Below, piece by piece: positions 6,542-13,436 of a stretch of 28,029 bases of DNA. The notes below the pieces were generated by a model. That model was not told the DNA's origin, did not search any database, and saw only the letters and a program-made list of their open reading frames with translations. Made by a program: the position numbers and the translations under genes. The stretch is from Clostridia bacterium (GTDB taxonomy: Bacteria > Bacillota_A > Clostridia > Oscillospirales > CAG-272). The stretch is taken from the NCBI GenBank assembly GCA_017501345.1, contig JAFVXC010000020.1, positions 1 to 28,029 of the forward strand. Direction: 5' to 3'. The first letter of the stretch is position 1; each line of letters starts with the position of its first letter.

Positions 6542-6860
6542 ACGGATTGGATCAAACCCTGCAAGGTTGCAGGAAACAAACACTTTCACACCTACCTCAC
6601 ACAACCTTGCCGCCGTAAGCGAGCAGGCGCAAGCGCCTGCGAGTCTCGGCTTTCGATCTCCCGCCGGGTCCGGCTTTTGCCAACGCAAACTCGCGATTTC
6701 GCGCCTTGCGCGAGTAATTCGATCTCCCGCCCCCGACGGATTGGATCAAACCCTGCAAGGTTGCAGGAAACAAACACTTTCACGCCTACCTCAAACAACC
6801 TTGCCGCCGTAAGCGAGCAGGCGCAAGCGCCTGCGAGTCTCGGCTTTCGATCTCCCGCCG
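6538..6860 (+). repeat. Two tandem copies of the structured repeat after tmRNA
   Basis: Two 129-bp copies (6538-6666 and 6732-6860) differ at only two positions. Each holds a hairpin CCTGCAAGGTTGCAGG, a long-range pair GCAAGGTTG/CAACCTTGC, a hairpin GCAGGCGCAAGCGCCTGC and an end TTCGATCTCCCGCC that copies the tmRNA T loop and acceptor. The 65 bp between them carries a further hairpin (CTCGCG...CGCGAG) and another TTCGATCTCCCGCC at 6718-6731. No plausible coding frame exists. From 6861 to the TetR promoter only AT-rich sequence is seen. Confidence 0.8.
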
Positions 6861-6917
6861 CACTTTGAGCTCCTCCCCTTCCTCTAACTCATAACTCATA
6901 ACTCCGAAAATTCCCCC

Positions 6918-6946
6918 TTGACAACTCCTCCTTTTTGTGCTACACT
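6918..6946 (+). promoter_or_regulatory. Promoter of the TetR-ABC operon
   Basis: TTGACA (6918-6923), 17-bp spacer ending in TGC, TACACT (6941-6946). Confidence 0.85.
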
Positions 6947-6950
6947 ATAA

Positions 6951-6978
6951 GCAACAGCTGTTGCACAACGGCTGTTAC
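6951..6978. promoter_or_regulatory. Probable TetR-family operator
   Basis: Perfect palindrome GCAACAGCTGTTGC (6951-6964) just past the -10. A second related site AACGGCTGTT (6967-6976) lies 14 bp from the equivalent AACAGCTGTT. The position over the transcription start suits repression of the operon by its own first gene. Confidence 0.75.
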
Positions 6979-7001
6979 CATTAAATCAAAAGGAGAAAGC
7001 T

Positions 7002-7574
7002 ATGCCCCCGAAAAATAAATTCACCCGTGACGAGATCGTCACCGCCGCCCTTGCGCTCACACGCGAGGCGGGTATCGAGGCGCTGACGGCGCGAACGCTC
7101 GCCGCACGGCTCGGGACCTCAACCAAGCCGATCTTCGGCGCCTTCAGCAGTATGGACGAGGTGCGCGAGGCGGTTTCCGATGCGGCAATGGCGCTCTATC
7201 AAAACTATCTCAGAGAGGATATGGAGCGCGGCAAATATCCGCCCTATAAGGCAAGCGGTATGGGCTACATCCGCTTTGCAAGAGAGGAGCCCCCCCTCTT
7301 CCGCCTGCTTTTTATGTGCGACCGCAGTGACGTGCGCGACTTCACCGACCCCGAGGAGCTCCCCATCATTCTGTCGATCATAAGAAATAATCTCGGGCTG
7401 TCCGAGGAGGACGCCCGCCTTTTCCATATCGAAATGTGGGTCGCGGTCCACGGCATCGCCGTTATGACGGCGACCTCATACCTCCCCTGGGACGAAGAAA
7501 TGATCAGCACCGTTCTGTCCGACATCTACCTCGGTCTCTCGGCTCGCTTCAAGGAAAGGAGAAATGCAGAATGA
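7002..7574 (+). CDS. TetR/AcrR-family transcriptional regulator
   Basis: DNA-binding repressor of 190 residues. The N-terminal HTH spans about residues 8-55 (TRDEIVTAALALTREAG, then LTARTLAARLGTSTKPIFGAF). The C-terminal ligand-binding half is helical and Trp/Met containing. AAAAGGAG precedes the ATG. The stop overlaps the start of the ABC ATPase gene in an ATGA, so regulator and exporter are translated together. The palindrome between promoter and gene is the likely operator, with a drug or metabolite exported by the pump as probable inducer. The ligand cannot be inferred. Confidence 0.92.
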   Translation: MPPKNKFTRDEIVTAALALTREAGIEALTARTLAARLGTSTKPIFGAFSSMDEVREAVSDAAMALYQNYLREDMERGKYPPYKASGMGYIRFAREEPPLFRLLFMCDRSDVRDFTDPEELPIILSIIRNNLGLSEEDARLFHIEMWVAVHGIAVMTATSYLPWDEEMISTVLSDIYLGLSARFKERRNAE

Positions 7575-8302
7575 ACGCAATCGAAACGATGGATCTCACG
7601 AAGCGCTACGGCTCGCTCACAGCAGTCAACGCACTGAACCTCACCGTCAGAGAGGGCGAATTGTTCTCCCTCCTCGGCATCAACGGCGCAGGCAAGACCA
7701 CCACGATCAAAATGCTCTCCACTCTCACAAAGCCGACCTCGGGCGACGCCTGCCTCGGGGGAAAAAGCATCACGACCGACGCGGACACCGTCAAGGCGCT
7801 GATCGGCGTTTCCCCACAGGAGACCGCCGTCGCCCCCAACCTCTCGGTGCACGAAAATCTCGCGCTGATATGCGGCATCCACGGCTTCGACAAGACAAAA
7901 ACGCAGAAGCGCATCGCGGATCTCACCGCAGAGCTCGATCTCTCACAGATCCTCAGAAAAAAAGCGGGCAAGCTGTCGGGCGGCTGGCAAAGACGGCTCA
8001 GTATCGCAATGGCACTGATCAGCGAGCCGCAGATCCTCTTCCTCGACGAGCCAACCCTCGGTCTCGACGTCATCGCGCGCAGTGAGCTGTGGGAGCATAT
8101 CCGCGCGCTGAAGGGCAAAACGACGGTCATTCTGACCACACACTATATGGAGGAGGCAGAGGCGCTCTCCGATCGGATCGGCATTATGAAGGACGGCAAG
8201 CTCCTCGTCACGGGATCTGCCGACGAGCTGAAGGCGAGCACGGGATGCGACCGCTTCGAGGACGCCTTTATTGCAATCGTGAAGGGAGGCGAGGTAATAT
8301 GA
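7571..8302 (+). CDS. ABC-2-type exporter ATP-binding protein
   Basis: Nucleotide-binding subunit of 243 residues. Walker A is GINGAGKTT (residues 36-44), the signature LSGGWQRRL (135-143), Walker B ILFLDEP (155-161) and the H-loop TTHYMEEAE. This order and the short C-terminus fit the drug and antibiotic exporter ATPases that pair with ABC-2 permeases (DrrA, YadG, linearmycin types). Both ends overlap neighbours by ATGA. Longer upstream frames run inside the TetR gene and are rejected. The substrate is unknown; a toxic compound sensed by the TetR protein is likely. Confidence 0.93.
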   Translation: MNAIETMDLTKRYGSLTAVNALNLTVREGELFSLLGINGAGKTTTIKMLSTLTKPTSGDACLGGKSITTDADTVKALIGVSPQETAVAPNLSVHENLALICGIHGFDKTKTQKRIADLTAELDLSQILRKKAGKLSGGWQRRLSIAMALISEPQILFLDEPTLGLDVIARSELWEHIRALKGKTTVILTTHYMEEAEALSDRIGIMKDGKLLVTGSADELKASTGCDRFEDAFIAIVKGGEVI

Positions 8303-9030
8303 AAATGCTGACCCTTGCAAAGCGGAATTTCCTCGAGATCCTGCGCGATCCCCTGACCGCGCTCTTCAGCCTCGGCTTTCCGCTCGTCATCCTGCTTCTC
8401 CTTTCGGCAATTCAGGCAAACGTTCCCGTCCCGCTTTTCGAGATCAATACCCTGACCCCCGGCGTCACCGTGTTCGGTCTGTCCTTTATGTCGCTTTTTT
8501 CTGCGACGCTGATCGCGAAGGATCGCGAGACCGCCCTTCTGGAGAGGCTATATACGACGCCCCTCACGGCAACCGATTTTATCCTCGCCTATGCCCTTCC
8601 GATGCTCCCCCTGTCGGTCGCACAGTGCGCGATCTGCTATGCCGTCGCCTTCCTCCTCGGGCTTCCCGTGACCCTCTCGGTCGCCTATGCGATCCTCTTT
8701 ATCCTTCCGATCTCCCTCCTCTTCATCGCGCTCGGACTGCTGTGCGGAAGCGTGTTCGGCGTAAAGCAGGTCGGCGGCATCTGCGGCGCACTCCTCACGA
8801 ATCTGACAGCGTGGCTGTCGGGCGTGTGGTTTGATCTCGAGCTCGTCGGCGGTGCCTTTCAGAGGATCGCACACGCACTCCCCTTCGTACACGCGGTCGA
8901 GCTTGAGCGAGCCGTGCTGAACGCCGATTACGGCGCGATCCTTCCTCATCTTTTCTGGGTTCTCGGCTACGCCGCTGTCCTTCTCTGCGGCGCTGTCCTG
9001 CTCTTCTTGCGGCAAATGAAGCGGTGCTAA
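8299..9030 (+). CDS. ABC-2-type exporter permease
   Basis: Membrane partner of the preceding ATPase, 243 residues. It starts MKMLTLAKRNFLEILRDP, the typical cytoplasmic N-terminus of ABC-2 permeases, followed by about six membrane segments. The cytoplasmic loop KDRETALLERLYTTPLTATDF between TM2 and TM3 is characteristic of the family. The ATG overlaps the ATPase stop in an ATGA. No terminator is obvious between its stop and the hup promoter, so some read-through into hup is possible. Confidence 0.92.
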   Translation: MKMLTLAKRNFLEILRDPLTALFSLGFPLVILLLLSAIQANVPVPLFEINTLTPGVTVFGLSFMSLFSATLIAKDRETALLERLYTTPLTATDFILAYALPMLPLSVAQCAICYAVAFLLGLPVTLSVAYAILFILPISLLFIALGLLCGSVFGVKQVGGICGALLTNLTAWLSGVWFDLELVGGAFQRIAHALPFVHAVELERAVLNADYGAILPHLFWVLGYAAVLLCGAVLLFLRQMKRC

Positions 9031-9073
9031 TCCTCCTTACGTGATAATTCTGCACAAAAGTCACAGTTTTTCG

Positions 9074-9111
9074 AAAAAATATTCAAAAAAATCATTAAAA
9101 ATCGCAAAAAA
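9074..9111. promoter_or_regulatory. Four phased A-tracts upstream of hup
   Basis: Runs of 5-7 A's at 9074-9079, 9085-9091, 9097-9101 and 9106-9111. Their centres are 9.5-11.5 bp apart, close to one helical turn, so this stretch should be intrinsically bent. The last tract ends 14 bp before the -35 and could also act as an UP element. Confidence 0.7.
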
Positions 9112-9125
9112 TCGCCTTTTACCAT

Positions 9126-9154
9126 TTGACAAACAGAAAAATATGTGATATACT
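9126..9154 (+). promoter_or_regulatory. Promoter of hup
   Basis: TTGACA (9126-9131), 17-bp spacer ending in TGA, TATACT (9149-9154). Confidence 0.87.
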
Positions 9155-9198
9155 ATTTACGTCACTTAAAAACTAAAATTCTTAGGAGGATTTTTCAA

Positions 9199-9474
9199 AT
9201 GAACAAGACCGAACTCATTGCTGCAGCTGCAGCAGAAGCAGGCGTATCCAAGAAGGATGCCGCTGCAGTCATCGACGCAACCTTCGACGCAATCGCAAAG
9301 GCTATGGCAGCCGGCGATAAGGTTCAGCTCATCGGCTTCGGCACGTTTGAAGCACGCGAGCGCGCAGCACGCGAGGGTCTGAACCCCCAGACCAAGGAAA
9401 AGGTTCAGATCGCAGCTTGCAAGGTTCCCGCTTTCAAGGCAGGCAAGGCACTCAAGGATACCGTAAATAAGTAA
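9199..9474 (+). CDS. hup: HU-family DNA-binding protein
   Basis: Histone-like nucleoid protein of 91 residues, the standard HU length. It reads [20 protein letters not shown] at the N-terminus and has the family core [20 protein letters not shown], the start of the beta arm that wraps DNA. It ends [17 protein letters not shown] as typical HU proteins do. AGGAGG sits nine bases before the ATG. Codon use is strongly biased (GCA, AAG, GGC), consistent with high expression. It is monocistronic, with a strong promoter and terminator, downstream of a predicted curved A-tract region. Confidence 0.96.
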   Translation: MNKTELIAAAAAEAGVSKKDAAAVIDATFDAIAKAMAAGDKVQLIGFGTFEARERAAREGLNPQTKEKVQIAACKVPAFKAGKALKDTVNK

Positions 9475-9484
9475 TCCCCCATTC

Positions 9485-9512
9485 CCCCGCGGACAAGTCC
9501 GCGGGGATTTTT
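9485..9512 (+). terminator. Terminator of hup
   Basis: CCCCGCGGAC-AA-GTCCGCGGGG (9485-9506) followed by ATTTTT. Confidence 0.92.
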
Positions 9513-9520
9513 CTCCCAGT

Positions 9521-9558
9521 ATAAAACGAGGCCGATCCTACGGATCGACCTCGTTTTA
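9521..9558 (-). terminator. Terminator of the larA operon
   Basis: Eighteen-bp arms with one mismatch around TA(C), flanked by A4 and T4 runs so it may work from both sides. It lies 30 bp past the larA stop on the minus strand. Confidence 0.85.
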
Positions 9559-9588
9559 TTTGTAAGGGAAACCGCCCCAAAAGCCCAC

Positions 9589-10863
9589 TTATCCCTTCAC
9601 CATCACGGCAATGCCGTCGGGGATCGCGACGACGGTCGCGTCGTCCTTCCCGAGGATCCCGTGCGCCACGTCGAGCGCCTCCCCGATCGAATGCGCGGGG
9701 ATCATATGCATCGCGCGCACCATATCGTCGGGCATCTCGGACACGTAGATCACCGTCGCCCGCGAAAGAATGCGAAGCAGGATCTGCGACTGCCACTGAT
9801 CGGGCAGGGTCTCGTTCCTGCCGCGCGAAAGAAACTCCGCCATCGTCTTCGAAATATCGGGCTCGTCCGCAAGCTGATGATAGAAGTGATCGCCGCCCGT
9901 ACCGTCCGACGAGCTCGCAAGCATCACGATCACGCCGCCCTGCCTTACCGTCGCCTCTGCCGCCGTCATTCCCTTCACCGCCTGATAGACGTTCTGGTCA
10001 AGCGGATATCCACCGTTCGTCGAGATCACGATGTCGGCAAAGGTCGCCGCCACACCGCAAAGCCCCGACAGAAAATCGGTTCCCTTCTTGTGTGCCGCCT
10101 CCACGTCGCCCGCAACCGCGTAGATCACCTTCTTTTCGGCGTTCAGCACGACGTTTACGATATACGTGAGCCCCGCGCGCTTCGCCGCCCACAGCATATC
10201 CTTGTGGATCGGATTGTTTTCAAGAATGCCCGTCCGCGCACGGTCGTGTGCAATGAACTCCGAGCAGTGATTCGCAAGAACGGTCGTGCGCCCCGCAATT
10301 CCGGGGAGAACGCTCTTTCTGCCGCCCGAAAAGCCCGCAAAGAAATGCGGCTCGATGAAGCCCTCGGCAACGAGCAGATCGCATTCGACCGCGAGACGGT
10401 TGACCTCACACTCACCGCCCGACGGCAGAACGCCGAGATTCACGAGCATATCCCTCTCGTCGCAGTCGTGAACGTAGATCTTCTCCTTTTCAACGATCTC
10501 CTCACCGAACTTCGCAATAAGCTCCTCCCTCGTCGTGCCTCTGTGACAGCCCGTCGCGATCAGGATCATAATATCCGCCTCGGGATTTCCCTCACGGATC
10601 TCGCGGAGCATCTCGGGCATAATGACCTTGCTCGGAACGGGTCGCGTGTGATCACTCGCAATGATCACGATCTTCTTCTTTCCGCGCGCAAGCACCGAAA
10701 GGGGCTCGGAGCCAACAGGATTTGCCATCGCCTCCCTGACGAGGTCGCTTTCGCCCGCCGTCGGAACGTATTCCTCGATCGACGAGGTCAGCACCCCGAC
10801 AAGCTCATCCCCGAAGGTGTGCTCTACTTTCTCTTTTCCGTACGGAAAAACCACTTTTGTCAT
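9589..10863 (-). CDS. larA: LarA-family nickel-pincer racemase/epimerase
   Basis: Lactate racemase superfamily enzyme (DUF2088) of 424 residues. It interconverts stereoisomers of a 2-hydroxy acid using the nickel-pincer nucleotide. The catalytic and cofactor positions of L. plantarum LarA are all present one residue earlier: His107 (ATGCHRGT), His173 (EPHFF), Lys183 (GFSGGRK, the covalent cofactor lysine) and His199 (VLANHC). The DHTRP motif is at 71-75. The ATG overlaps the stop of the upstream S component gene in an ATGA. Cofactor genes larB, larC and larE are not in this window. Many LarA homologues act on hydroxy acids other than lactate, so the substrate is open. Confidence 0.92.
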   Translation of the reverse strand: MTKVVFPYGKEKVEHTFGDELVGVLTSSIEEYVPTAGESDLVREAMANPVGSEPLSVLARGKKKIVIIASDHTRPVPSKVIMPEMLREIREGNPEADIMILIATGCHRGTTREELIAKFGEEIVEKEKIYVHDCDERDMLVNLGVLPSGGECEVNRLAVECDLLVAEGFIEPHFFAGFSGGRKSVLPGIAGRTTVLANHCSEFIAHDRARTGILENNPIHKDMLWAAKRAGLTYIVNVVLNAEKKVIYAVAGDVEAAHKKGTDFLSGLCGVAATFADIVISTNGGYPLDQNVYQAVKGMTAAEATVRQGGVIVMLASSSDGTGGDHFYHQLADEPDISKTMAEFLSRGRNETLPDQWQSQILLRILSRATVIYVSEMPDDMVRAMHMIPAHSIGEALDVAHGILGKDDATVVAIPDGIAVMVKG

Positions 10864-11408
10864 ACGATATTTCTCTCCTTTTCGGATTTTTTCAGAATAG
10901 CTATGATCGCAGGAATGAGGACCAGCTGAAGTACGATCCCGGGAATCGCATTCAGAAACGCCCCTGCGAGAAAGGCACTCAAGGTAAAGGCACTGCCCGA
11001 AGCGCCGAGAAGGGCGGCATACACACAGCCCCAGACCGCCCGCCCCGCGAGCATCGCCGAGATGAGCGAAGCATAGACCTGCCACAGCCGCCGTCTCCCG
11101 AGCGCCGTATAAACGAGACCGACGACGATCCCGTACGTCATAAGCTCAAGCGCCATCGCGGCGGCATTCGGATACATCACGGGCCTCCCAAAGAGCAGCG
11201 AACGGAGGAGCGGAAGAATAAACCCGACCACACCGCCATATTTCCAACCGCAGATCAGCCCGCAAAGCATCACGGGGAGATGCATCGGCAGAAGCATATT
11301 CCCGATCTCCTCGAGCTGCATCGTGAAAAAGGGCAAAACGATACCGAGGGCGAGAAACATCGCCGATAGCGTCAGACTGCGTATGCGCCTCTTGTTTTCG
11401 TCCTTCAT
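10860..11408 (-). CDS. ECF-type transporter S component
   Basis: Small membrane protein of 182 residues with about five or six membrane segments and short basic ends. The N-terminal region (LTLSAMFLALGIVLPFFTMQ) and the LLPMHLPVMLCGLICGWKYG stretch look like ECF transporter substrate-binding S components (vitamin and metabolite uptake). No A/A'/T energising genes are nearby, so it would share a genomic ECF module. It is first in a two-gene operon and coupled by ATGA to larA, which suggests that its ligand is a substrate, product or cofactor precursor of that enzyme. GGGAGAGGG precedes the ATG. Confidence 0.82.
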   Translation of the reverse strand: MKDENKRRIRSLTLSAMFLALGIVLPFFTMQLEEIGNMLLPMHLPVMLCGLICGWKYGGVVGFILPLLRSLLFGRPVMYPNAAAMALELMTYGIVVGLVYTALGRRRLWQVYASLISAMLAGRAVWGCVYAALLGASGSAFTLSAFLAGAFLNAIPGIVLQLVLIPAIIAILKKSEKERNIV

Positions 11409-11453
11409 AATCCCTCTCCCTTGCTTTTTTGGATCTCACGGATCTCTCCTTGT

Positions 11454-11482
11454 ATTATAGCATAAAGCCGCTACGTTTTCAA
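11454..11482 (-). promoter_or_regulatory. Promoter of the S component-larA operon
   Basis: On the minus strand TTGAAA (11482-11477), 17-bp spacer ending in TGC, TATAAT (11459-11454); leader about 40 nt. Confidence 0.87.
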
Positions 11483-11537
11483 GCGGAATCGGAAAATTTC
11501 TCCGCAGCAGTCATATTGCCGCCGCGCTTCGCCCCCC

Positions 11538-11579
11538 AAAAAACGAGGTGAGCCTCGCGCCTCTCGGCACGGGCTCACC
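11538..11579 (-). terminator. Terminator after the 11644-12228 lipoprotein gene
   Basis: GGTGAGCC (11547-11554) pairs with GGCTCACC (11572-11579), with further partial pairing in the loop. It is followed on the minus strand by TCGTTTTTT. Confidence 0.8.
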
Positions 11580-11643
11580 CTTTTGGGTTTATGCGTGTGA
11601 TTTTCTGCTTTCAAAAGCTCTCTTTTCAGGGCTCACCGAGAGA

Positions 11644-12228
11644 TCAACGATGAACTAAAAAGTAAACAAGATATTTTACCTCACCACCCTTGGGAACCTC
11701 GTTTTCGTATAGTCCGAAAAACAAGTTGTAAAGTGCATCATTATCTTGTATATCGGGAACCTCGACCGAGAAGTTTACCGTGATCGTTTCCCCCGGCAAA
11801 AGATTCAAAAGAAGCGGTGCCTCCTCGGCTACGGTTGCAAATTTCTCACTCTGCTCAATTTGAGGAGTAGTGGAATATCGAACAACATCATCTTGAGCCC
11901 AATCTCCTCCCAGTTCAACGAAGGCGTGGAGATAACGAGAAATTTCCGTGCCCGTGTTGTTCGTGTAGGTTATCGTTCCCTCGATCCGTTCGCCGTACCA
12001 CGGGCGCGGCAGATTCCAAAAATCCACGCCGACAAGCACACCGTCACGCTCAAATTCATAGTGACCGATAACGGGTTCGGAGTCCGTATACGCCAGAATT
12101 GTGTCGCTCGCATCCCCCGAGCCGCTGTCCTGCGGAGTATCCGAGGGCTCATCTCCCCCCTGCGGAGCAGTACAGCCGACCGAGAGAAGGATGCATAGCA
12201 CGAGAAGCAGACATAGTAATTTTTTCAT
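11644..12228 (-). CDS. Small lipoprotein of unknown function
   Basis: The product has 194 residues: a signal sequence MKKLLCLLLVLCILLSVGC with lipobox SVGC at the end, then an acidic Ser/Asp/Gly linker to about residue 45. A beta-rich domain follows. Segments such as GERIEGTITYTNNTGTEI and LLPGETITVNFSVEVPD look like an immunoglobulin-like fold, as seen in extracellular adhesion or FxLYD/DUF4352-like domains, but I cannot assign one. AAAGGAGG sits nine bases before the ATG. The mRNA leader is about 200 nt long and contains a terminator-like hairpin, so expression may be attenuated. Confidence 0.83.
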   Translation of the reverse strand: MKKLLCLLLVLCILLSVGCTAPQGGDEPSDTPQDSGSGDASDTILAYTDSEPVIGHYEFERDGVLVGVDFWNLPRPWYGERIEGTITYTNNTGTEISRYLHAFVELGGDWAQDDVVRYSTTPQIEQSEKFATVAEEAPLLLNLLPGETITVNFSVEVPDIQDNDALYNLFFGLYENEVPKGGEVKYLVYFLVHR

Positions 12229-12310
12229 TGTCAGGTTCCTCCTTTCAAAAATGTAAAAATGTTGTGTTCATCGAAGAGGGGCTTGCTCCTCCCCCCCCTG
12301 CGGACAAATC

Positions 12311-12347
12311 AAAAAGCGCACGGATACCTTAACTGCGGAATCCGTGC
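12311..12347 (-). terminator. Terminator-like hairpin in the lipoprotein leader
   Basis: GCACGGAT (12318-12325) pairs with ATCCGTGC (12340-12347), followed on the minus strand by GCTTTTTGATTT. It could end an approximately 125-nt RNA started at the promoter 12442-12470, or terminate read-through from the SDR gene. The 300 bp between the two genes holds only this hairpin, the promoter and a second hairpin at about 12399-12428 (GGAAGC...GCTTCC with inner CGTAG/CTACG). Confidence 0.78.
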
Positions 12348-12441
12348 ACTTGACTTCTGATTGTTTCGTTCTGTTTGCCGTTTGGCTGAAAGTCGTGCGC
12401 GGAAGCGTAGCGCCCCTACGAGGCTTCCTCTTTACGGCTCT

Positions 12442-12470
12442 ATTTTACCATATTTTTCCGCGTTTGTCAA
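12442..12470 (-). promoter_or_regulatory. Promoter upstream of the lipoprotein leader
   Basis: On the minus strand TTGACA (12470-12465), 17-bp spacer ending in TGG, TAAAAT (12447-12442). It is about 215 bp from the start codon at 12228. Confidence 0.8.
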
Positions 12471-12528
12471 GAGGAGCGCGCGCGAATTTTTGCGTGTCCC
12501 CCCCGTTGCAGGTGTCTTGCAGCACCCC

Positions 12529-13329
12529 TTAAGGTCTCAGACCCATACCGCCCTCAAGCGTAACGGTCTCGCCGTTCATATACTTGAAATCGGGCGACGC
12601 AAGTCCGACGCAAACGCGTCCGATCTCGGTCTCGGGATCGCCGAAGTGACCCGCAGGCGGAACCTTGACGTTCGCCTTGAACGCCTCGGGATACGCCTTC
12701 TCGAAATTCTCGAGCTGTGCCGTCCAAGCAAGCGGACAAACAACGTTCGTGTTGATGCCGTCCTTCGCCCATTCGGTCGCCGCTACACGCGAAAGTCCGC
12801 GGATGCCCTCCTTCGCGGCGGCGTAGGAGCACTGACCGTAGTTGCCGAACAGTCCCGCACCCGATGCGAAGTTGATGATGCTTCCCTTCGTCTCCTTGAG
12901 ATAGGGATAGCAAGCCTTCATATAGTAGAAGGTCGCGTAAAGTCCCGAATACATCGCAAGATCAAACTGCTCGGTCGTGTGGTCCTGGATCGTCACACCC
13001 GATGCCGATGCCTGCGCGTTGTTGATCAGCACGTCGATCCTGCCGAATTCCGCGATCGCCGCCTCGGCAACACGCTTTGCGGTCGCCTCGTTGTCCGTGC
13101 CCGCCGCAATGTCAGCCTGAAGCGCGAGAACCCTCACGCCGTAAAGACGCTCGAGCTCCTCCTTCGCCTTTTCGAGCTTCTGGACGTTTCTGCCCGTAAT
13201 GACGAGGTTCGCACCCTCCTTTGCGTATGCAGTTGCGATGCCGTAGCCGATCGAACCGCACCGTCCGTCCGAAAGCACGGCATATCCCGCGCCCGTAATG
13301 ATCGCTGTTTTACCCTTCAAAAAGCTCAT
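12529..13329 (-). CDS. SDR-family NAD(P)-dependent oxidoreductase
   Basis: Classical-type short-chain dehydrogenase of 266 residues with a Rossmann fold. Features visible: nucleotide motif TGAG at 12-15 continuing to GSIGYG at 25-30, NNAQ at 103-106 (NNAG-like), catalytic Ser156 in NFASGAG, and Tyr169-x3-Lys173 (SYAAAKEG). The C-terminus NGETVTLEGGMGLRP fits the family (usually GG). The glycine-rich loop has about ten extra residues and the SIGYGIA run recalls enoyl-ACP reductases, though YxxxK spacing is classical. Substrate is unknown. AAGGAGGAG precedes the ATG. It is transcribed alone from its own promoter. Confidence 0.92.
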   Translation of the reverse strand: MSFLKGKTAIITGAGYAVLSDGRCGSIGYGIATAYAKEGANLVITGRNVQKLEKAKEELERLYGVRVLALQADIAAGTDNEATAKRVAEAAIAEFGRIDVLINNAQASASGVTIQDHTTEQFDLAMYSGLYATFYYMKACYPYLKETKGSIINFASGAGLFGNYGQCSYAAAKEGIRGLSRVAATEWAKDGINTNVVCPLAWTAQLENFEKAYPEAFKANVKVPPAGHFGDPETEIGRVCVGLASPDFKYMNGETVTLEGGMGLRP

Positions 13330-13372
13330 AAGCTCCTCCTTCCCCTTACGGGGGTTAAATTATTCCAACTTC

Positions 13373-13401
13373 ATTATAGCATAGGCTTCCTGTAATTGCA
13401 A
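13373..13401 (-). promoter_or_regulatory. Promoter of the SDR gene
   Basis: On the minus strand TTGCAA (13401-13396), 17-bp spacer ending in TGC, TATAAT (13378-13373). Confidence 0.83.
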
Positions 13402-13436
13402 GCCCATTTTTTTATCAGGTCATAAGACCACCGCGA

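Noticed and set aside
6277..6688. Minus-strand open frames across tmRNA
   Set aside because: The region is a complete tmRNA with matching ends, tag frame, promoter and terminator; the frames are chance.
9661..10929. 422-codon plus-strand open frame
   Set aside because: It is the complement of larA, which has conserved catalytic residues; the plus-strand product is Arg/His-rich with no recognisable domain.
12229..12440. Leader considered as SRP RNA, 6S RNA or a known riboswitch
   Set aside because: No conserved GGUCAGG..GGAAGGAAGCAGCC (SRP), no large central bubble (6S) and no motif of a riboswitch class I know; kept only as an unexplained leader.
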